This document shows, piece after piece, positions 45,831 through 58,246 of a stretch of DNA of 64,000 nucleotides. The stretch lies in assembly GCF_005405345.1 (NCBI RefSeq), contig NZ_BJDW01000003.1:1-64000 (forward strand). Reading direction: 5' to 3'. Each line of letters starts with the position of its first letter. Within the stretch, counting starts at the first letter, position 1. Source of the stretch: Enterococcus viikkiensis (GTDB taxonomy: Bacteria > Bacillota > Bacilli > Lactobacillales > Enterococcaceae). The position numbers were made by a program, and so were the translations under genes. The notes under the pieces were generated by a model. It was not told where the DNA came from, made no database searches, and saw only the letters and a list, made by a program, of their open reading frames with translations.

Positions 45831-45865
45831 TACTGTTGCGCACCTCCTTTGGTTGAATCTTTCGA

Positions 45866-46249
<384 letters not shown>

Positions 46250-46289
46250 TCAGATTTAAAAAACATCTATATAGGAAAATCTCGTGTGA

Positions 46290-46556
46290 TTAGATAATCA
46301 CTGCTTTTTCAACGATTTCAACCAGACGGAAACGTTTGGTAGCTGATAATGGACGAGTTTCCATGATTTTCACGATATCACCAATTTTTGCTTCATTGTT
46401 TTCATCGTGAGCTTTGTATTTTTTAGAATACTTCATACGTTTACCGTAGATTGGGTGATTCTTTTGGGTTTCAACGACAACAGTGATCGTTTTTTCCATT
46501 TTATCAGATACCACGCGTCCTTGATAAACTTTACGTTGATTTCTTTCTTCAGTCAT
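46290..46556 (-). CDS. rpsQ: 30S ribosomal protein S17
   Basis: S17 (88 residues, OB fold) is an early small-subunit binder. [21 protein letters not shown] and the C-terminal [23 protein letters not shown] are standard. Confidence 0.98.
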   Translation of the reverse strand: MTEERNQRKVYQGRVVSDKMEKTITVVVETQKNHPIYGKRMKYSKKYKAHDENNEAKIGDIVKIMETRPLSATKRFRLVEIVEKAVII

Positions 46557-46577
46557 ACTGGAAATGGCCTCCTTCCA

Positions 46578-46769
46578 CTATTTGTCAGCTTGTTCGTGCA
46601 ACACAGTTTTAATGCGTGCAATCGATTTACGTACTTCTTTAATACGTGCAGTGTTTTCTAATTGACCTGTTGCTAATTGAAATCTAAGATTGAACAATTC
46701 TTCTTTTAATTGTTTTTCTTGATCTAGCATTTCGGCAGTGGTTAATTCTCTGATTTCTTTAACCTTCAT
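46578..46769 (-). CDS. rpmC: 50S ribosomal protein L29
   Basis: L29 (63 residues) sits at the tunnel exit. [20 protein letters not shown] starts it. The ATG at 46769 overlaps the end of rplP by 11 bases. The longer open frame to 46793 is rejected, because homologues start here. Confidence 0.96.
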   Translation of the reverse strand: MKVKEIRELTTAEMLDQEKQLKEELFNLRFQLATGQLENTARIKEVRKSIARIKTVLHEQADK

Positions 46770-47193
46770 TCGATTCACCACCCATTTCCTCACGTTTTAC
46801 GATCTTCGTTTTCATAGGTAATTTGTGAGAAGCAAGACGTAATGCTTCGCGAGCTACTTCTTCAGGAACACCGGCGATTTCAAACATGATCTTGCCGCGT
46901 TTAACTGGTGAAACCCATCCTTCAGGAGCACCTTTACCTTTACCCATACGTACGCCGATCGCTTTAGATGTATATGATTTATGAGGGAAAATTTTGATCC
47001 ATACTTTCCCACCACGCTTCATGTAACGAGTCATAGCGATACGTGAAGCTTCGATTTGACGGTTGGTGATCCAATGTGATTCTACAGCTTGTAAGCCGAA
47101 TTCACCAAAAGCAATCTCTTTACCGCCTTTAGCTTCTCCGCGCATTTTTCCACGGAATTCACGACGGTGTTTTACACGTTTAGGTACTAACAT
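46759..47193 (-). CDS. rplP: 50S ribosomal protein L16
   Basis: L16 (144 residues) contacts A-site t[22 protein letters not shown] and the [20 protein letters not shown] stretch are diagnostic. The residues near the avilamycin/evernimicin loop ([13 protein letters not shown]) look ordinary. It follows rpsC by two bases. Confidence 0.98.
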   Translation of the reverse strand: MLVPKRVKHRREFRGKMRGEAKGGKEIAFGEFGLQAVESHWITNRQIEASRIAMTRYMKRGGKVWIKIFPHKSYTSKAIGVRMGKGKGAPEGWVSPVKRGKIMFEIAGVPEEVAREALRLASHKLPMKTKIVKREEMGGESNEG

Positions 47194-47195
47194 GC

Positions 47196-47852
47196 TTATT
47201 TCCCTCCTTTCTCAGTGTTTTTCTTTGTAGGAAGAATTTCTCCACGGTAAATCCACACTTTAACTCCTAGTTTTCCGTATGTTGTGTTTGCTTCTTCCCA
47301 AGCGTAGTCGATGTCGGCACGCAATGTATGAAGAGGAACTGTTCCTTCAGAGTATCCTTCTGAACGAGCGATATCCGCACCATTCAAACGACCAGATACT
47401 TGAGTTTTGATTCCTTTAGCGCCTGAACGCATTGTGCGTTGGATCGCTTGTTTTTGCGCACGACGGAAAGCAACACGGTTTTCTAATTGACGTGCAATAC
47501 CTTCGCCGACTAATTTTGCATCTAAATCTGGTTTTTTGATTTCAACGATGTTGATGTGAACTCGTTTACCAGTTAATTTATTTAATTCTTTTCTTAGGCT
47601 TTCGACTTCAGAACCGCCCTTACCGATAACCATACCAGGTTTAGCAGTGTGAACTGAAATGTTTACGCGGTTTGCAGCGCGTTCGATTTCAACAGTTGAC
47701 ACAGCGGCATCAGCAAGTCTAGTTGCGATGAACTTACGGATTCTCAAATCTTCGTGTAGAAATTCAGCATACTCTTTTTCGGCATACCATTTAGCATCCC
47801 ACTCACGGATGATGCCTACACGCATTCCAATAGGATTTACTTTTTGTCCCAC
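47196..47852 (-). CDS. rpsC: 30S ribosomal protein S3
   Basis: S3 (218 residues) lines the mRNA entry. [24 protein letters not shown], the KH-type [18 protein letters not shown] and the C-terminal [14 protein letters not shown] are typical. Confidence 0.98.
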   Translation of the reverse strand: MGQKVNPIGMRVGIIREWDAKWYAEKEYAEFLHEDLRIRKFIATRLADAAVSTVEIERAANRVNISVHTAKPGMVIGKGGSEVESLRKELNKLTGKRVHINIVEIKKPDLDAKLVGEGIARQLENRVAFRRAQKQAIQRTMRSGAKGIKTQVSGRLNGADIARSEGYSEGTVPLHTLRADIDYAWEEANTTYGKLGVKVWIYRGEILPTKKNTEKGGK

Positions 47853-47865
47853 TGATTATCCCTCC

Positions 47866-48213
47866 TTATTTTTCTGATACCACAACGGTAATATGACTTG
47901 TACGTTTGTTGATTGGTGAAGCTGAACCTTTTGCACGTGGACGGAAACGTTTCATTGTCGGTCCTTCGTTAACAAATGCTTCAGAAACTACCAAGTTTTC
48001 AACATCTAAGTCAAAGTTGTTTTCTGCGTTAGCAACTGCTGACATCATTACTTTTTCAATGATTCCTGCAGATTTGTTTGGTGTGAATTTCAAAATTGAA
48101 ATTGCTTCTGCTACGCTTTTTCCTCTGATAAGATCGATTACTATACGTGCTTTACGAGGAGAAGTGCGAACTGTCTTCGCAATTGCTTTAGCTGATGTAA
48201 TTTGTTCTGCCAT
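47866..48213 (-). CDS. rplV: 50S ribosomal protein L22
   Basis: L22 (115 residues) lines the exit tunnel near the macrolide site. [18 protein letters not shown] and the beta-hairpin [24 protein letters not shown] are intact. Confidence 0.98.
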   Translation of the reverse strand: MAEQITSAKAIAKTVRTSPRKARIVIDLIRGKSVAEAISILKFTPNKSAGIIEKVMMSAVANAENNFDLDVENLVVSEAFVNEGPTMKRFRPRAKGSASPINKRTSHITVVVSEK

Positions 48214-48234
48214 GTTGATATCCTCCCCTCAGTA

Positions 48235-48513
48235 TTAACGTTTTGTTTTCTTATCGTCAGCAGCATGCCCACGATATGTTCTTGATGGTGCAAATTCACC
48301 TAATTTATGTCCTACCATGTCTTCTTGGATGTAAACTGGTACATGTTTGCGTCCGTCATAAACAGCAATTGTAAATCCTACAAAGTTAGGGAAAATTGTT
48401 GAACGACGAGACCAAGTTTTAATAACTTTTTTCTTTTCAACACCTTGTTGCGCTTCGACCTTTTTCATCAAATGATCATCAGCGAAAGGTCCTTTTTTCA
48501 AACTACGACCCAT
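48235..48513 (-). CDS. rpsS: 30S ribosomal protein S19
   Basis: S19 (92 residues) lies in the head near S13. [20 protein letters not shown] and [15 protein letters not shown] are standard. Confidence 0.98.
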   Translation of the reverse strand: MGRSLKKGPFADDHLMKKVEAQQGVEKKKVIKTWSRRSTIFPNFVGFTIAVYDGRKHVPVYIQEDMVGHKLGEFAPSRTYRGHAADDKKTKR

Positions 48514-48555
48514 GGTGTACCTCCTCTCAAAATATGCGACACATAGTCAAATTGA

Positions 48556-49386
48556 TTATTTAGTCTTACGACGAATAATAAGCTTGTCTGATGCAGCTTT
48601 CTTATTACGTGTTTTGTAGCCCAATGCAGGTTGACCCCATGGAGATACCGGAGCTTTACGTCCGACTGGAGCTTTACCTTCACCACCACCGTGTGGGTGA
48701 TCGTTAGGGTTCATTACGCTACCACGTACAGTTGGACGTTTGCGCATCCAACGAGAACGACCCGCTTTACCGATGTTAATCAATTCGTGTTGTTCGTTAC
48801 CAACAGAACCGATAGTTGCACGGCAAGTAGCTAAGATCATACGAACTTCGCCAGAGTTTAAACGTACTAATACGTATTTTCCTTCTTTACCAAGTACTTG
48901 AGCACTTGTACCAGCTGAACGGATTAATTGTCCGCCTTTGCCTGGTTTCATTTCAACGTTGTGGATAACAGTACCAACTGGAATGTTTTCAAGTGGTAAT
49001 GTATTTCCGATTTTGATATCTGCATCTGTTCCAGATACGACTGTCATGCCAACTTCTAAGCCTTTAGGGGCTAAGATATAAGCTTTCACTCCGTCTGTAT
49101 AATGAACTAATGCAATGTTTGCTGAACGGTTTGGATCGTATTCGATCGTTTTAACTGTAGCAACCACGTTATCTTTGTTACGTTTGAAGTCGATAACACG
49201 GTATTGACGTTTATGTCCGCCACCTTGATGACGTACAGTGATGCGACCGTTGTTGTTACGACCGGCATTGTTTTTTAATGGCTCTAACAACGTTTTTTCA
49301 GGTGTTGAAGTTGTGATTTCAGCGAAATCAGAACTTGTCATATTACGACGGCCATTTGTGGTTGGTTTATACTTCTTAATCGCCAC
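48556..49386 (-). CDS. rplB: 50S ribosomal protein L2
   Basis: L2 (276 residues) supports the peptidyl transferase centre and subunit joining. [17 protein letters not shown], and the C-terminal [21 protein letters not shown] with its conserved His, are present. Confidence 0.98.
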   Translation of the reverse strand: MAIKKYKPTTNGRRNMTSSDFAEITTSTPEKTLLEPLKNNAGRNNNGRITVRHQGGGHKRQYRVIDFKRNKDNVVATVKTIEYDPNRSANIALVHYTDGVKAYILAPKGLEVGMTVVSGTDADIKIGNTLPLENIPVGTVIHNVEMKPGKGGQLIRSAGTSAQVLGKEGKYVLVRLNSGEVRMILATCRATIGSVGNEQHELINIGKAGRSRWMRKRPTVRGSVMNPNDHPHGGGEGKAPVGRKAPVSPWGQPALGYKTRNKKAASDKLIIRRKTK

Positions 49387-49423
49387 GTCTGTTTCCCTCC
49401 TGTATTAATCGCTAATCTTGTGC

Positions 49424-49714
49424 TTATTCAGCAGCGTCGAAAAGCTGGATTTCTTTTGAGTCTTCAGTTAAAGTCACAACAGCTTTGCGACGTTTTTTAG
49501 TGAAGCCTTGGTATTTACCCATACGTTTTGCTTTTGGTTTAGCATTCATAATGTTTACGTTTTTAACTTTTACGTCAAACGCAGCTTCAACCGCTTGTTT
49601 AACTAAAGTTTTATTCGCGCGAGTGTCCACTTCGAAAGTATATTTCTTTTCATCCATGTCTAACATCGATTTTTCAGTGATCACTGGGCGTTGGATTACG
49701 TCTAGTAAGTTCAT
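49424..49714 (-). CDS. rplW: 50S ribosomal protein L23
   Basis: L23 (96 residues) is the docking point of trigger factor and SRP at the tunnel exit. [24 protein letters not shown] is diagnostic. Its ATG overlaps the rplD stop by one base (TAATG). Confidence 0.97.
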   Translation of the reverse strand: MNLLDVIQRPVITEKSMLDMDEKKYTFEVDTRANKTLVKQAVEAAFDVKVKNVNIMNAKPKAKRMGKYQGFTKKRRKAVVTLTEDSKEIQLFDAAE

Positions 49715-50337
49715 TATGCAAGCACCTCCTCAATTTGAGTAAGAGCAGTTTGCGTTGCTAAGATTTTATCATTAGCGACTACATCTAATACAGTAACGTT
49801 GTTTGAAGTAGTTACAGTTACGTTTGACAAGTTACGAGCAGCTAAGCCTGCAACTTCGTTTTCTGTTTCCAATACAACCAATACTTTAGAATCAATTGAC
49901 AAGCCAGTAAGAACTTGTTTGAATTCTTTTGTTTTAGGAGCTTCAAAGCTTAACGCTTCAACAGCAACTAAGTTATTTTCCGCAACTTTTTCTGATAAAA
50001 CAGATTTGATTGCTAAGCGACGAACTTTTTTAGGAAGTTTGTAGCTGTATGAACGTGGTGTAGGTCCGAAGACGATACCACCTCCACGCCATTGTGGTGA
50101 ACGGATAGAACCTTGACGAGCACGTCCAGTTCCTTTTTGACGCCATGGTTTGCGGCCACCGCCACGAACTGCGCTACGATTTTTCACAGCGTGTGTTCCT
50201 TGTCTTAATGAAGCACGTTGCATCACGATTGCATCGTATACAACACTTTCATTAGGTTCGATTCCGAAGATTTCTTCATTTAAAGTGATGTCACCGTTTT
50301 GAGTTCCATCTTGTTTGAATAATGCTACAGTTGGCAT
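49714..50337 (-). CDS. rplD: 50S ribosomal protein L4
   Basis: L4 (207 residues) lines the tunnel and, in E. coli, represses the S10 operon. The extended loop [25 protein letters not shown] is intact, without macrolide-resistance changes that I can see. Confidence 0.98.
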   Translation of the reverse strand: MPTVALFKQDGTQNGDITLNEEIFGIEPNESVVYDAIVMQRASLRQGTHAVKNRSAVRGGGRKPWRQKGTGRARQGSIRSPQWRGGGIVFGPTPRSYSYKLPKKVRRLAIKSVLSEKVAENNLVAVEALSFEAPKTKEFKQVLTGLSIDSKVLVVLETENEVAGLAARNLSNVTVTTSNNVTVLDVVANDKILATQTALTQIEEVLA

Positions 50338-50365
50338 TCCTTAGTTCCTCCTTTCCTATAACGAA

Positions 50366-50995
50366 TTATTTAGCCTTTACAGCTGATTTGATAGTGATTA
50401 AAGATTTTTTAGCGCCTGGTACGTTGCCTTTAACTAAGATAACGTTACGTTCAGCGTCAACACGAACAACTTCAAGGTTTTGAATTGTTACGCGATCGCC
50501 ACCCATACGGCCAGCTAATTTTTTATTTTTAAATACACGGTTTGGTGCAACAGGACCCATAGATCCAGGACGACGGTGGTAACGAGAACCGTGAGCCATT
50601 GGGCCGCGGCTTTGTCCGTGACGTTTGATAACGCCTTGGAATCCTTTACCTTTAGTCGTTCCGGTAACATCAATGATGTCTCCAGCTTGGAAAGTATCAA
50701 CTTTCACTTCTTTACCTACTTCATAGTCTCCTAGCTCAACATCTTTGAATTCTCGAATGAAGCGCTTAGGAGCCGTGTTTGCTTTTGCAACATGACCTTT
50801 CGCAGGTTTGTTAGACAAAACTTCACGCATATCTTGGTAACCTAATTGAACTGCTTCGTAACCATCGTTTTCCATTGTTTTCACTTGTAAAACAACGTTT
50901 GGAGTAGCTTCGATTACAGTAACTGGAATAAGTTCGCCAGATTCAGTGAAGATTTGTGTCATTCCCACTTTTTTCCCTAAGATTCCTTTGGTCAT
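50366..50995 (-). CDS. rplC: 50S ribosomal protein L3
   Basis: L3 (209 residues) starts large-subunit assembly and reaches the peptidyl transferase centre. [17 protein letters not shown] and the loop [18 protein letters not shown] are typical. Confidence 0.98.
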   Translation of the reverse strand: MTKGILGKKVGMTQIFTESGELIPVTVIEATPNVVLQVKTMENDGYEAVQLGYQDMREVLSNKPAKGHVAKANTAPKRFIREFKDVELGDYEVGKEVKVDTFQAGDIIDVTGTTKGKGFQGVIKRHGQSRGPMAHGSRYHRRPGSMGPVAPNRVFKNKKLAGRMGGDRVTIQNLEVVRVDAERNVILVKGNVPGAKKSLITIKSAVKAK

Positions 50996-51016
50996 GATTA
51001 CACCTCCATCTTCTTA

Positions 51017-51325
51017 TTATAGTTTGATTTCAATATTCACACCTGATGGTAAGTCAAGCTTCATTAAAGCATCGACTGTCTTCGGTGTTGGGTTCACAAT
51101 GTCGATTAGACGTTTGTGAGTCCGCATTTCGAATTGTTCGCGTGAATCTTTGTATTTATGAGTCGCACGAATAACTGTGTAAAGACTGCGTTCAGTTGGT
51201 AATGGAATTGGACCAGATACACTAGCTCCAGTTCTTTTTGCAGTTTCCACGATTTTATCCGCTGATTGATCTAAAATACCATGTTCATACGCTTTTAAAC
51301 GGATACGAATTTTTTGTTTTGCCAT
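51017..51325 (-). CDS. rpsJ: 30S ribosomal protein S10
   Basis: S10 (102 residues) acts in the ribosome head and, as NusE, in antitermination. [20 protein letters not shown] starts it. ATG 51325 follows GGAGGG. The frame stays open 49 codons upstream through the leader, but this is fortuitous. The loop [16 protein letters not shown], where tetracycline-class resistance changes arise, is ordinary. It is first in the S10 operon. Confidence 0.97.
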   Translation of the reverse strand: MAKQKIRIRLKAYEHGILDQSADKIVETAKRTGASVSGPIPLPTERSLYTVIRATHKYKDSREQFEMRTHKRLIDIVNPTPKTVDALMKLDLPSGVNIEIKL

Positions 51326-51490
51326 CTTGTTCCCTCCTTCGCCTATTTTAAAAGTAGACATAGCTCCACGAAAATCTCCGTCACGCTCGTTCGTGGCAAA
51401 GCGTCCGGGCGTGTCGCAACCTCTCGTTTCAAAGCCGGCGGATTCTTTTATGAACCCCCCAGTGTGTTTCACACTTCTGTAAACAGCACC
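51326..51490 (-). ncRNA. Structured leader of the S10 operon
   Basis: The leader is about 165 bases. AGTGTG/CACACT forms a hairpin at 51461-51475. CCACGAA (51366-51372) pairs with 51390-51396, while ACGCT (51383-51387) can pair with AGCGT (51400-51404). The last two interleave, so they form a pseudoknot or alternative folds. No T-run is evident. A role in ribosomal protein autoregulation is inferred. Confidence 0.6.
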
Positions 51491-51496
51491 TTTATG

Positions 51497-51525
51497 ATTA
51501 TATAATAGGAGGTCTACGATTGCAA
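51497..51525 (-). promoter_or_regulatory. Promoter of the S10 operon
   Basis: Minus strand -35 TTGCAA (51520-51525), a 17-base spacer and perfect -10 TATAAT (51497-51502). Nothing else of similar strength precedes rpsJ. Confidence 0.92.
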
Positions 51526-51613
51526 GGATTTTCTAGTCAAAATCTGATTTTTCCTGTTGTTTTCAGAAAACAACGCTAAACAAAATTATTTTCCTTCTAT
51601 ATAAATAAGCAAC

Positions 51614-52366
51614 TTATTCCATCTTTTGCAATTGTTGAAAAAATTTTTTCGCGAACGTATGCGCATCTCCTGGCCAACGAGCAGAAAGATAATTCCGATC
51701 CTCTACGACTAGCGCCGGTGACTCATCTGTTTCAGAATCTCTTCCTAATGAAAACTTTCCCGTGTGGAATTGCGTTGAGGATCTTAGAGCCGATTTCACT
51801 TCCGCTTCCACCGTCACGGGATAGGTTCGGTAATAATCCTTCAGCCATAAAGCTGTTAAATAATATGCCCCCATTTCCTGATTCTTCAACAGCCCAGTCG
51901 TTTGATACTCATACAGAACGGAACGTTTCGTTTGCTGATCCGTTGCCCGCGCTGCCAAAACAGTACCATGACAAATTGCACCAACTAATTTTTGGTACGC
52001 AAAAAATTCTGCGACCTTCCCTTGTAAAACGCTCGATTCCAAATACGTCTTCATTCCTTTATCGTGACCACCGGGTAATAAAATCGCCGTATACTTTTCC
52101 GTAGCAATCGCCGTGTATTGAATCGGTTGCTGGAAAGCACTGCCCCTAACCATTTCTCGATATGCAGCGATTGCTTCCGGCGCTGCCATCAAGAATTTTT
52201 TGAAGGGTCCGAAACCTTTGCCTGTAATCAATCGTTCATCCGTTACCGCGGGCTTCCCATCTGGCGTGGCAAAAACAATCTTCACGCCTCGTTCAGACAA
52301 ATATTTCCACGGTATCGACGCTTCCGTTGGGTCAAAGCCATAGCGAGGTAATGGTATAAGAATCAT
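51614..52366 (-). CDS. DJ-1/PfpI family protein (Hsp31-like glutamine amidotransferase fold)
   Basis: The 250-residue protein has the DJ-1/PfpI fold. The LLPGGHDKG loop is near residue 95, and the nucleophile-elbow Cys lies in VGAICHGTVLAAR near 128. An N-terminal IPLPRYGFDPTEASIPWKYL and a later cap-like insertion recall Hsp31-type glyoxalase III/chaperones. Activity is not certain. GGAGAG precedes the ATG. It lies between the tuf terminator and the S10 promoter, an unusual spot, since these operons are often adjacent. Confidence 0.82.
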   Translation of the reverse strand: MILIPLPRYGFDPTEASIPWKYLSERGVKIVFATPDGKPAVTDERLITGKGFGPFKKFLMAAPEAIAAYREMVRGSAFQQPIQYTAIATEKYTAILLPGGHDKGMKTYLESSVLQGKVAEFFAYQKLVGAICHGTVLAARATDQQTKRSVLYEYQTTGLLKNQEMGAYYLTALWLKDYYRTYPVTVEAEVKSALRSSTQFHTGKFSLGRDSETDESPALVVEDRNYLSARWPGDAHTFAKKFFQQLQKME

Positions 52367-52470
52367 TTTATTTCTCTCCTTAAAAAAACTTTCCTCTATC
52401 CTACTAAATTAATCAAAGGCTATAAACGAATCTTCTTCACAATAACCCATTTAAAAAATTACCACTTAAT

Positions 52471-52504
52471 AAAAAAAGAGTCATCGGCAAGCCGATGACT
52501 CTTT
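52471..52504 (-). terminator. tuf terminator
   Basis: AAAGAGTCATCGGC pairs with its complement over a two-base loop, followed by T7. It ends the str operon. Confidence 0.95.
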
Positions 52505-52535
52505 ACGTATGAGCACAATTTAACTGTAAGGTTGA

Positions 52536-53723
<1,188 letters not shown>

Positions 53724-53886
53724 TTAAAATGTTCCTCCTGAATTGAGTTAGTTTTTTATCTGATAAGTCCGTGCCGCTATTAGCGACACGACCCTATATC
53801 ATCAGTAAGTAATTTTACATGAATTCCCACTAAAAATATAGATGCTTTAGTAGAAATTCAATCAAAATTCATTTACCTTTTAAGAA
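53724..53886 (-). promoter_or_regulatory. fusA-tuf gap with hairpin and possible tuf promoter
   Basis: An extended -10 TGTAAAAT (53812-53819) could start a tuf transcript. The -35 is poor. In its leader, GTGTCGCT pairs with AGCGGCAC (53771-53789, one G-U pair). Confidence 0.45.
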
Positions 53887-55971
53887 TTATTCAGCTTTTC
53901 CGCCGTTTTTCTTAATAATTTCTTCTTGTACTGATTTCGGTACATCTTCATAGTGGTCAAAGACCATCATGAATGTTCCGCGTCCTTGAGTAGAAGAACG
54001 AAGCGTTGTTGCATAACCAAACATTTCAGCTAACGGTACAATAGCGTTAACGATTTGTGAGTTACCATGCGCTTCCATTCCTTCAACACGTCCACGACGA
54101 GCAGTTACGTGACCCATAACATCACCTAAGTAATCTTCTGGAACAGTAATCGTCACTTTCATCATTGGTTCAAGGATTGCAGGTTTCGCTTTCTTCGCAG
54201 CAGCACGTAGCGCCATAGACGCAGCCACACGGAAGGCCGTTTCATTTGAATCGACATCATGGTATGAACCATCATAAAGTTTTGCCTTAATATCAACTAA
54301 TGGATAGCCAGCTAAGACACCATTAGCCATTGCGTCTTCTAATCCTTTTTCAACTGCTGGGATGTATTCACGAGGAACCACACCACCGACAATTGCATTT
54401 TCGAATTCGAAGCCAGCACCTTCTTCGTTTGGCGTAAATTCGACCCATACGTGACCGTATTGACCTTTACCACCAGACTGACGTACAAACTTACCTTCTG
54501 CATTTGTCGCAGCACGGAATGTTTCACGATAAGATACTTGCGGCGCGCCGACGTTAGCATCGACTTTAAATTCACGACGCATACGGTCAACTAAGACGTC
54601 TAAGTGAAGTTCACCCATACCAGCGATAACAGTTTCGCCAGTTTCAACGTTTGTTTCAACGCGGAATGAAGGATCTTCTTCAGCAAGTTTTTGTAAAGCA
54701 ATACCCATTTTATCTTGGTCAGCTTTTGATTTAGGTTCAACAGCAACTTCGATAACTGGATCAGGGAATTCGATTGATTCTAAGATAACTGGCGCTTTTT
54801 CATCACAAAGTGTATCCCCAGTTGTTGTATCTTTCAAACCAACAGCTGCTGCGATATCTCCAGAGTAAACCGTTTCGATTTCTTTACGAGTATTCGCGTG
54901 CATTTGTAGGATACGTCCGATACGTTCGCGTTTGCCTTTAGAAGCATTTAACACGTATGAACCAGAGTTCAAGACACCTGAATAAACACGGAAGAATGTT
55001 AGACGACCTACGAATGGGTCAGTCATAACTTTAAACGCTAGTGATGAGAATGGTGCTGAATCATCAGCTGGACGTTCTGTTTCTTCGTCTGTTTTAGGGT
55101 TGAAACCTTGGATTGCTTTAACGTCAGTTGGTGCTGGAAGATAGTCGATGACTGCATCCAACATCAATTGAACACCTTTGTTTTTGAAGGCTGATCCACA
55201 TAGAACTGGGTAAAAGTCTACAGATAGAGTAGCATTACGGATACCTGCTTTTAATTCTTCTTCAGTGATTTCTTCACCTTCCAAGAATTTCATCATTAGG
55301 TCTTCATCAGTATCAGCAACTGCTTCTACTAATTTTTCGCGCCATTCTTCTGCTTGTTCTTTATACTCTTCAGGAATTTCAGTCTCTTGGATTTCAGTTC
55401 CTAAGTCGTTTGTGTAGATTTCAGCTTTCATTTTAACTAAGTCGATAATCCCAGTGAAGTCATCTTCAGCACCAATTGGTAATTGGATTGGATGAGCATT
55501 CGCTTGTAGACGATCATGTAAAGTGCTTACTGAATAAAGGAAGTCCGCACCGATTTTATCCATTTTATTACAGAATACGATACGTGGAACTTGGTATTCT
55601 GTTGCTTGACGCCAAACAGTTTCTGTTTGTGGTTCCACACCTGATTGTGAGTCCAAAACAGTTACCGCACCATCAAGTACACGTAATGAACGTTGAACTT
55701 CGATTGTGAAGTCCACGTGTCCTGGGGTATCAATGATGTTTACGCGGTGACCCTTCCATTGTGCAGTTGTCGCAGCAGAAGTGATCGTAATCCCACGTTC
55801 TTGTTCTTGTTCCATCCAGTCCATTTGAGAAGCCCCTTCGTGGGTTTCACCAATTTTATGGATTTTACCAGTGTAGTACAAGATACGCTCAGTCGCTGTC
55901 GTTTTACCTGCATCGACATGGGCCATGATCCCGATATTACGTGTATTGTCTAGAGAAAATTCTCTTGCCAT
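53887..55971 (-). CDS. fusA: Elongation factor G
   Basis: EF-G moves tRNA and mRNA along the ribosome. GTPase motifs [18 protein letters not shown] and CNKMDK are in the first 145 residues, and domains II-V follow, with the domain IV tip [15 protein letters not shown]. At 694 residues it is full length. It lies in the str operon between rpsG and tuf. Confidence 0.98.
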   Translation of the reverse strand: MAREFSLDNTRNIGIMAHVDAGKTTATERILYYTGKIHKIGETHEGASQMDWMEQEQERGITITSAATTAQWKGHRVNIIDTPGHVDFTIEVQRSLRVLDGAVTVLDSQSGVEPQTETVWRQATEYQVPRIVFCNKMDKIGADFLYSVSTLHDRLQANAHPIQLPIGAEDDFTGIIDLVKMKAEIYTNDLGTEIQETEIPEEYKEQAEEWREKLVEAVADTDEDLMMKFLEGEEITEEELKAGIRNATLSVDFYPVLCGSAFKNKGVQLMLDAVIDYLPAPTDVKAIQGFNPKTDEETERPADDSAPFSSLAFKVMTDPFVGRLTFFRVYSGVLNSGSYVLNASKGKRERIGRILQMHANTRKEIETVYSGDIAAAVGLKDTTTGDTLCDEKAPVILESIEFPDPVIEVAVEPKSKADQDKMGIALQKLAEEDPSFRVETNVETGETVIAGMGELHLDVLVDRMRREFKVDANVGAPQVSYRETFRAATNAEGKFVRQSGGKGQYGHVWVEFTPNEEGAGFEFENAIVGGVVPREYIPAVEKGLEDAMANGVLAGYPLVDIKAKLYDGSYHDVDSNETAFRVAASMALRAAAKKAKPAILEPMMKVTITVPEDYLGDVMGHVTARRGRVEGMEAHGNSQIVNAIVPLAEMFGYATTLRSSTQGRGTFMMVFDHYEDVPKSVQEEIIKKNGGKAE

Positions 55972-56017
55972 TTCTTAGTTTGCTCCTCTCTTAAATTAAA
56001 TGTAGTACAGTTGAGTC

Positions 56018-56047
56018 TTTTTTTGCCGGCCAAAGCCGGCAAAAAAA
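56018..56047 (-). other. Intercistronic hairpin rpsG-fusA
   Basis: Seven T plus GCCGGC pair perfectly with GCCGGC plus seven A, across a four-base loop. The stem starts two bases after the rpsG stop codon. In both directions the 3' side carries A residues, so it is not an intrinsic terminator. Confidence 0.85.
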
Positions 56048-56049
56048 TC

Positions 56050-56520
56050 TTACCAACGATAATGAGCAAATGCACGGTTGGCTTCCGCCATTTTGTGTGT
56101 ATCTTCGCGTTTTTTAACAGAAGCTCCAGTGTTGTTTGCAGCATCCATCAATTCTTTTGCTAAACGTTCTTCCATTGTGTGTTCGCCGCGTAAACGAGCG
56201 TAGTTCACAACCCAACGTAAGCCTAAAGTAGTACGACGTTCTGGACGTACTTCAACTGGTACTTGATAGTTCGAACCCCCAACACGGCGAGCTTTAACTT
56301 CTAGTACAGGCATGATGTTTTCCATTGCTTGTTCGAAAACTTCCAATGGATCATTTCCTGTTGATTCTTTGATTGTATTAAAAGCGCTGTATACGATATT
56401 TGTAGCAGTACCACGTTTTCCGTCAACCATTACACGGTTGATCAAACGAGTTACTAGCTTAGAGTTATACATAGGATCTGGCAAAACGTCGCGTTTTGCA
56501 ATCATTCCTTTACGAGTCAT
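56050..56520 (-). CDS. rpsG: 30S ribosomal protein S7
   Basis: S7 (156 residues) nucleates the head and contacts E-site tRNA. In E. coli it represses the str operon. [31 protein letters not shown] and the C-terminal [20 protein letters not shown] are typical. Confidence 0.98.
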   Translation of the reverse strand: MTRKGMIAKRDVLPDPMYNSKLVTRLINRVMVDGKRGTATNIVYSAFNTIKESTGNDPLEVFEQAMENIMPVLEVKARRVGGSNYQVPVEVRPERRTTLGLRWVVNYARLRGEHTMEERLAKELMDAANNTGASVKKREDTHKMAEANRAFAHYRW

Positions 56521-56566
56521 ACGTAACTCCTCCTTCCGAAAATATGTCTTTATCTATTCGTTTGAT

Positions 56567-56980
56567 TTAAGCTTTAGGTTTTTTAGTACCGTATTTAGAA
56601 CGGCTTTGTTTACGATCGTTAACACCGGCAGTATCTAGTGCACCACGAACGATATGGTAACGTACCCCTGGTAAGTCTTTTACACGACCACCACGTAAAA
56701 GAACAACACTATGTTCTTGTAGGTTATGACCGATCCCTGGGATATAAGCTGTTACTTCGATTAAGTTTGACAAACGAACACGAGCATATTTACGTAACGC
56801 TGAGTTAGGTTTTTTAGGTGTCATAGTCCCCACACGTGTACAAACTCCACGTTTTTGTGGTGAGTTCACGTTTGTTTGAGCTTTTTTAAAGCTGTTATAT
56901 CCTTTGTTCAATGCTGGTGAATTTGATTTTTCCACCTTTGATTTACGAGGTTTACGTACTAATTGATTAATTGTAGGCAT
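56567..56980 (-). CDS. rpsL: 30S ribosomal protein S12
   Basis: S12 (137 residues) guards decoding accuracy. [20 protein letters not shown] starts it, and ATG 56980 follows GGAGGAAAC. Nine further codons upstream are open but unlike homologues. The streptomycin-critical [11 protein letters not shown] lysine and the [10 protein letters not shown] stretch are wild type. It is first in the str operon. Confidence 0.97.
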   Translation of the reverse strand: MPTINQLVRKPRKSKVEKSNSPALNKGYNSFKKAQTNVNSPQKRGVCTRVGTMTPKKPNSALRKYARVRLSNLIEVTAYIPGIGHNLQEHSVVLLRGGRVKDLPGVRYHIVRGALDTAGVNDRKQSRSKYGTKKPKA

Positions 56981-57047
56981 TCCTTGTTTCCTCCTTCCTC
57001 GATTCACTGTCTAGTACCACACATCCTGGTGGTTCTTTTTCAGCGAT

Positions 57048-57070
57048 AAAAAATAATGCATCCCTGCATT
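57048..57070 (-). terminator. Attenuator-like hairpin in the rpsL leader
   Basis: AATGCA pairs with TGCATT around GGGA, then one base and T6 follow in the rpsL direction. The stem is short, so termination would be partial. The leader runs from about 57134 to the rpsL start at 56980. Confidence 0.55.
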
Positions 57071-57140
57071 CTCTATCAAGCGTACTTCGACACAGTCAGC
57101 ACGTCTCATTTGAGAGACCTGTTCACAAAGCACCTTTGAT

Positions 57141-57169
57141 AGCATACCACGGTTAGTTTTAGCTGTCAA
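57141..57169 (-). promoter_or_regulatory. Promoter of the str operon
   Basis: Minus strand -35 TTGACA (57164-57169), a 17-base spacer and -10 TATGCT (57141-57146), preceded by TGG as an extended -10. Confidence 0.9.
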
Positions 57170-57393
57170 CAAACTCTAAAGACTTTTTTCTCACAAATAA
57201 ATTTTTTCCTTCCTCTCTTTTCTTTTTAATAAAATAAGAAAATTTTTATTCCCTTTACTTTGTGTAGAAAAATGCGTTTAAACAGCGGAATAAAGAGGTT
57301 CCATCTTTTTAGTTATTTATACTGAAAAGGCTATCTTTTTCTTTTTTTTGCGATTACAATAAACGTAAACTTATTAGAAGGTGGGATATTTCA
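57170..57393. other. AT-rich gap upstream of rpiA
   Basis: No gene. It lies between the divergent str promoter and rpiA. A TACAAT at 57353-57358 may be an rpiA -10 box, but no good -35 is visible. GAAGGTGGGATATT gives the ribosome site. Confidence 0.45.
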
Positions 57394-58074
57394 ATGAATT
57401 TGAAAGAATTGGTTGGTATTGAAGCAGCAACGTATGTCAAAGATGGTATGATCGTGGGGCTGGGGACAGGGTCGACAGCATACTATTTCGTAAAAGAATT
57501 AGGACGGAGAGTTAAAGAGGAAAACTTGCAGATCACAGGGGTGGTTACTTCTACTCGAACTGAAGAACAAGCAAAAGAGCTGGGCATTCCATTAAAAGCC
57601 ATCGATGAAGTGGAATCTGTAGACTTAACCGTCGACGGCGCTGACGAAATCAGCGAAGACTTTCAAGGAATTAAAGGTGGTGGCGCAGCATTACTCTTTG
57701 AAAAAGTAGTGGCTACCTATTCTAAAGAATGTATCTGGATCGTAGACGAAAGTAAAATGGTCAATAAGCTGGGGGCTTTCCCATTACCAGTGGAGGTCGT
57801 GCCTTTCGGTAGTCATAATCTCTTCCGCCTATTTGAAGCAAAAGGTTACCATCCTACATGGCGCAAAACAGATGACGGAGAAATTTTATTAACTGACGGC
57901 GGCCATCATATTATCGATTTTCATTTAGAGGTGATTGAAGACCCTCGTGCATTAGCCGACGAACTGGACAACTATGTCGGTGTTGTTGAGCACGGTTTAT
58001 TTATTGACATGATTTCACGCGTGATCGTGGGCACCCCGGAAGGACCAAAAACACTAGAAGTCCCTACTCGATAA
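57394..58074 (+). CDS. rpiA: Ribose-5-phosphate isomerase A
   Basis: RpiA interconverts ribose 5-phosphate and ribulose 5-phosphate in the pentose phosphate pathway. [15 protein letters not shown] near residue 27, [10 protein letters not shown] near 80 and [11 protein letters not shown] near 94 are the substrate and catalytic motifs. At 226 residues it is normal. The ribosome site is GGTGGG. No clear terminator lies before gpmA. Confidence 0.97.
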   Translation: MNLKELVGIEAATYVKDGMIVGLGTGSTAYYFVKELGRRVKEENLQITGVVTSTRTEEQAKELGIPLKAIDEVESVDLTVDGADEISEDFQGIKGGGAALLFEKVVATYSKECIWIVDESKMVNKLGAFPLPVEVVPFGSHNLFRLFEAKGYHPTWRKTDDGEILLTDGGHHIIDFHLEVIEDPRALADELDNYVGVVEHGLFIDMISRVIVGTPEGPKTLEVPTR

Positions 58075-58246
58075 TCTGAAAAATCGTTTTTTATGACAAC
58101 GACCAGGTTCATATTTTTGGTCAGATAATTTGTAAATCTTCCCTAATTAATCGAAAAGACACGCGATTTAATGGAAATCTCGCAAAAAAAATTGTACAAT
58201 GATTCAGGAATTGAAAATTTCAGAAATTTCAAAAGGAGAGAATAAT

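Noticed and set aside
51326-51472. In-frame N-terminal extension of rpsJ
   Set aside because: The frame is open, but homologues start at 51325, the ribosome site sits there, and the extension is the structured leader.
56018-56047. Terminator between rpsG and fusA
   Set aside because: The 3' side of the stem is followed by nothing T-rich in either direction. It would also cut an essential operon.
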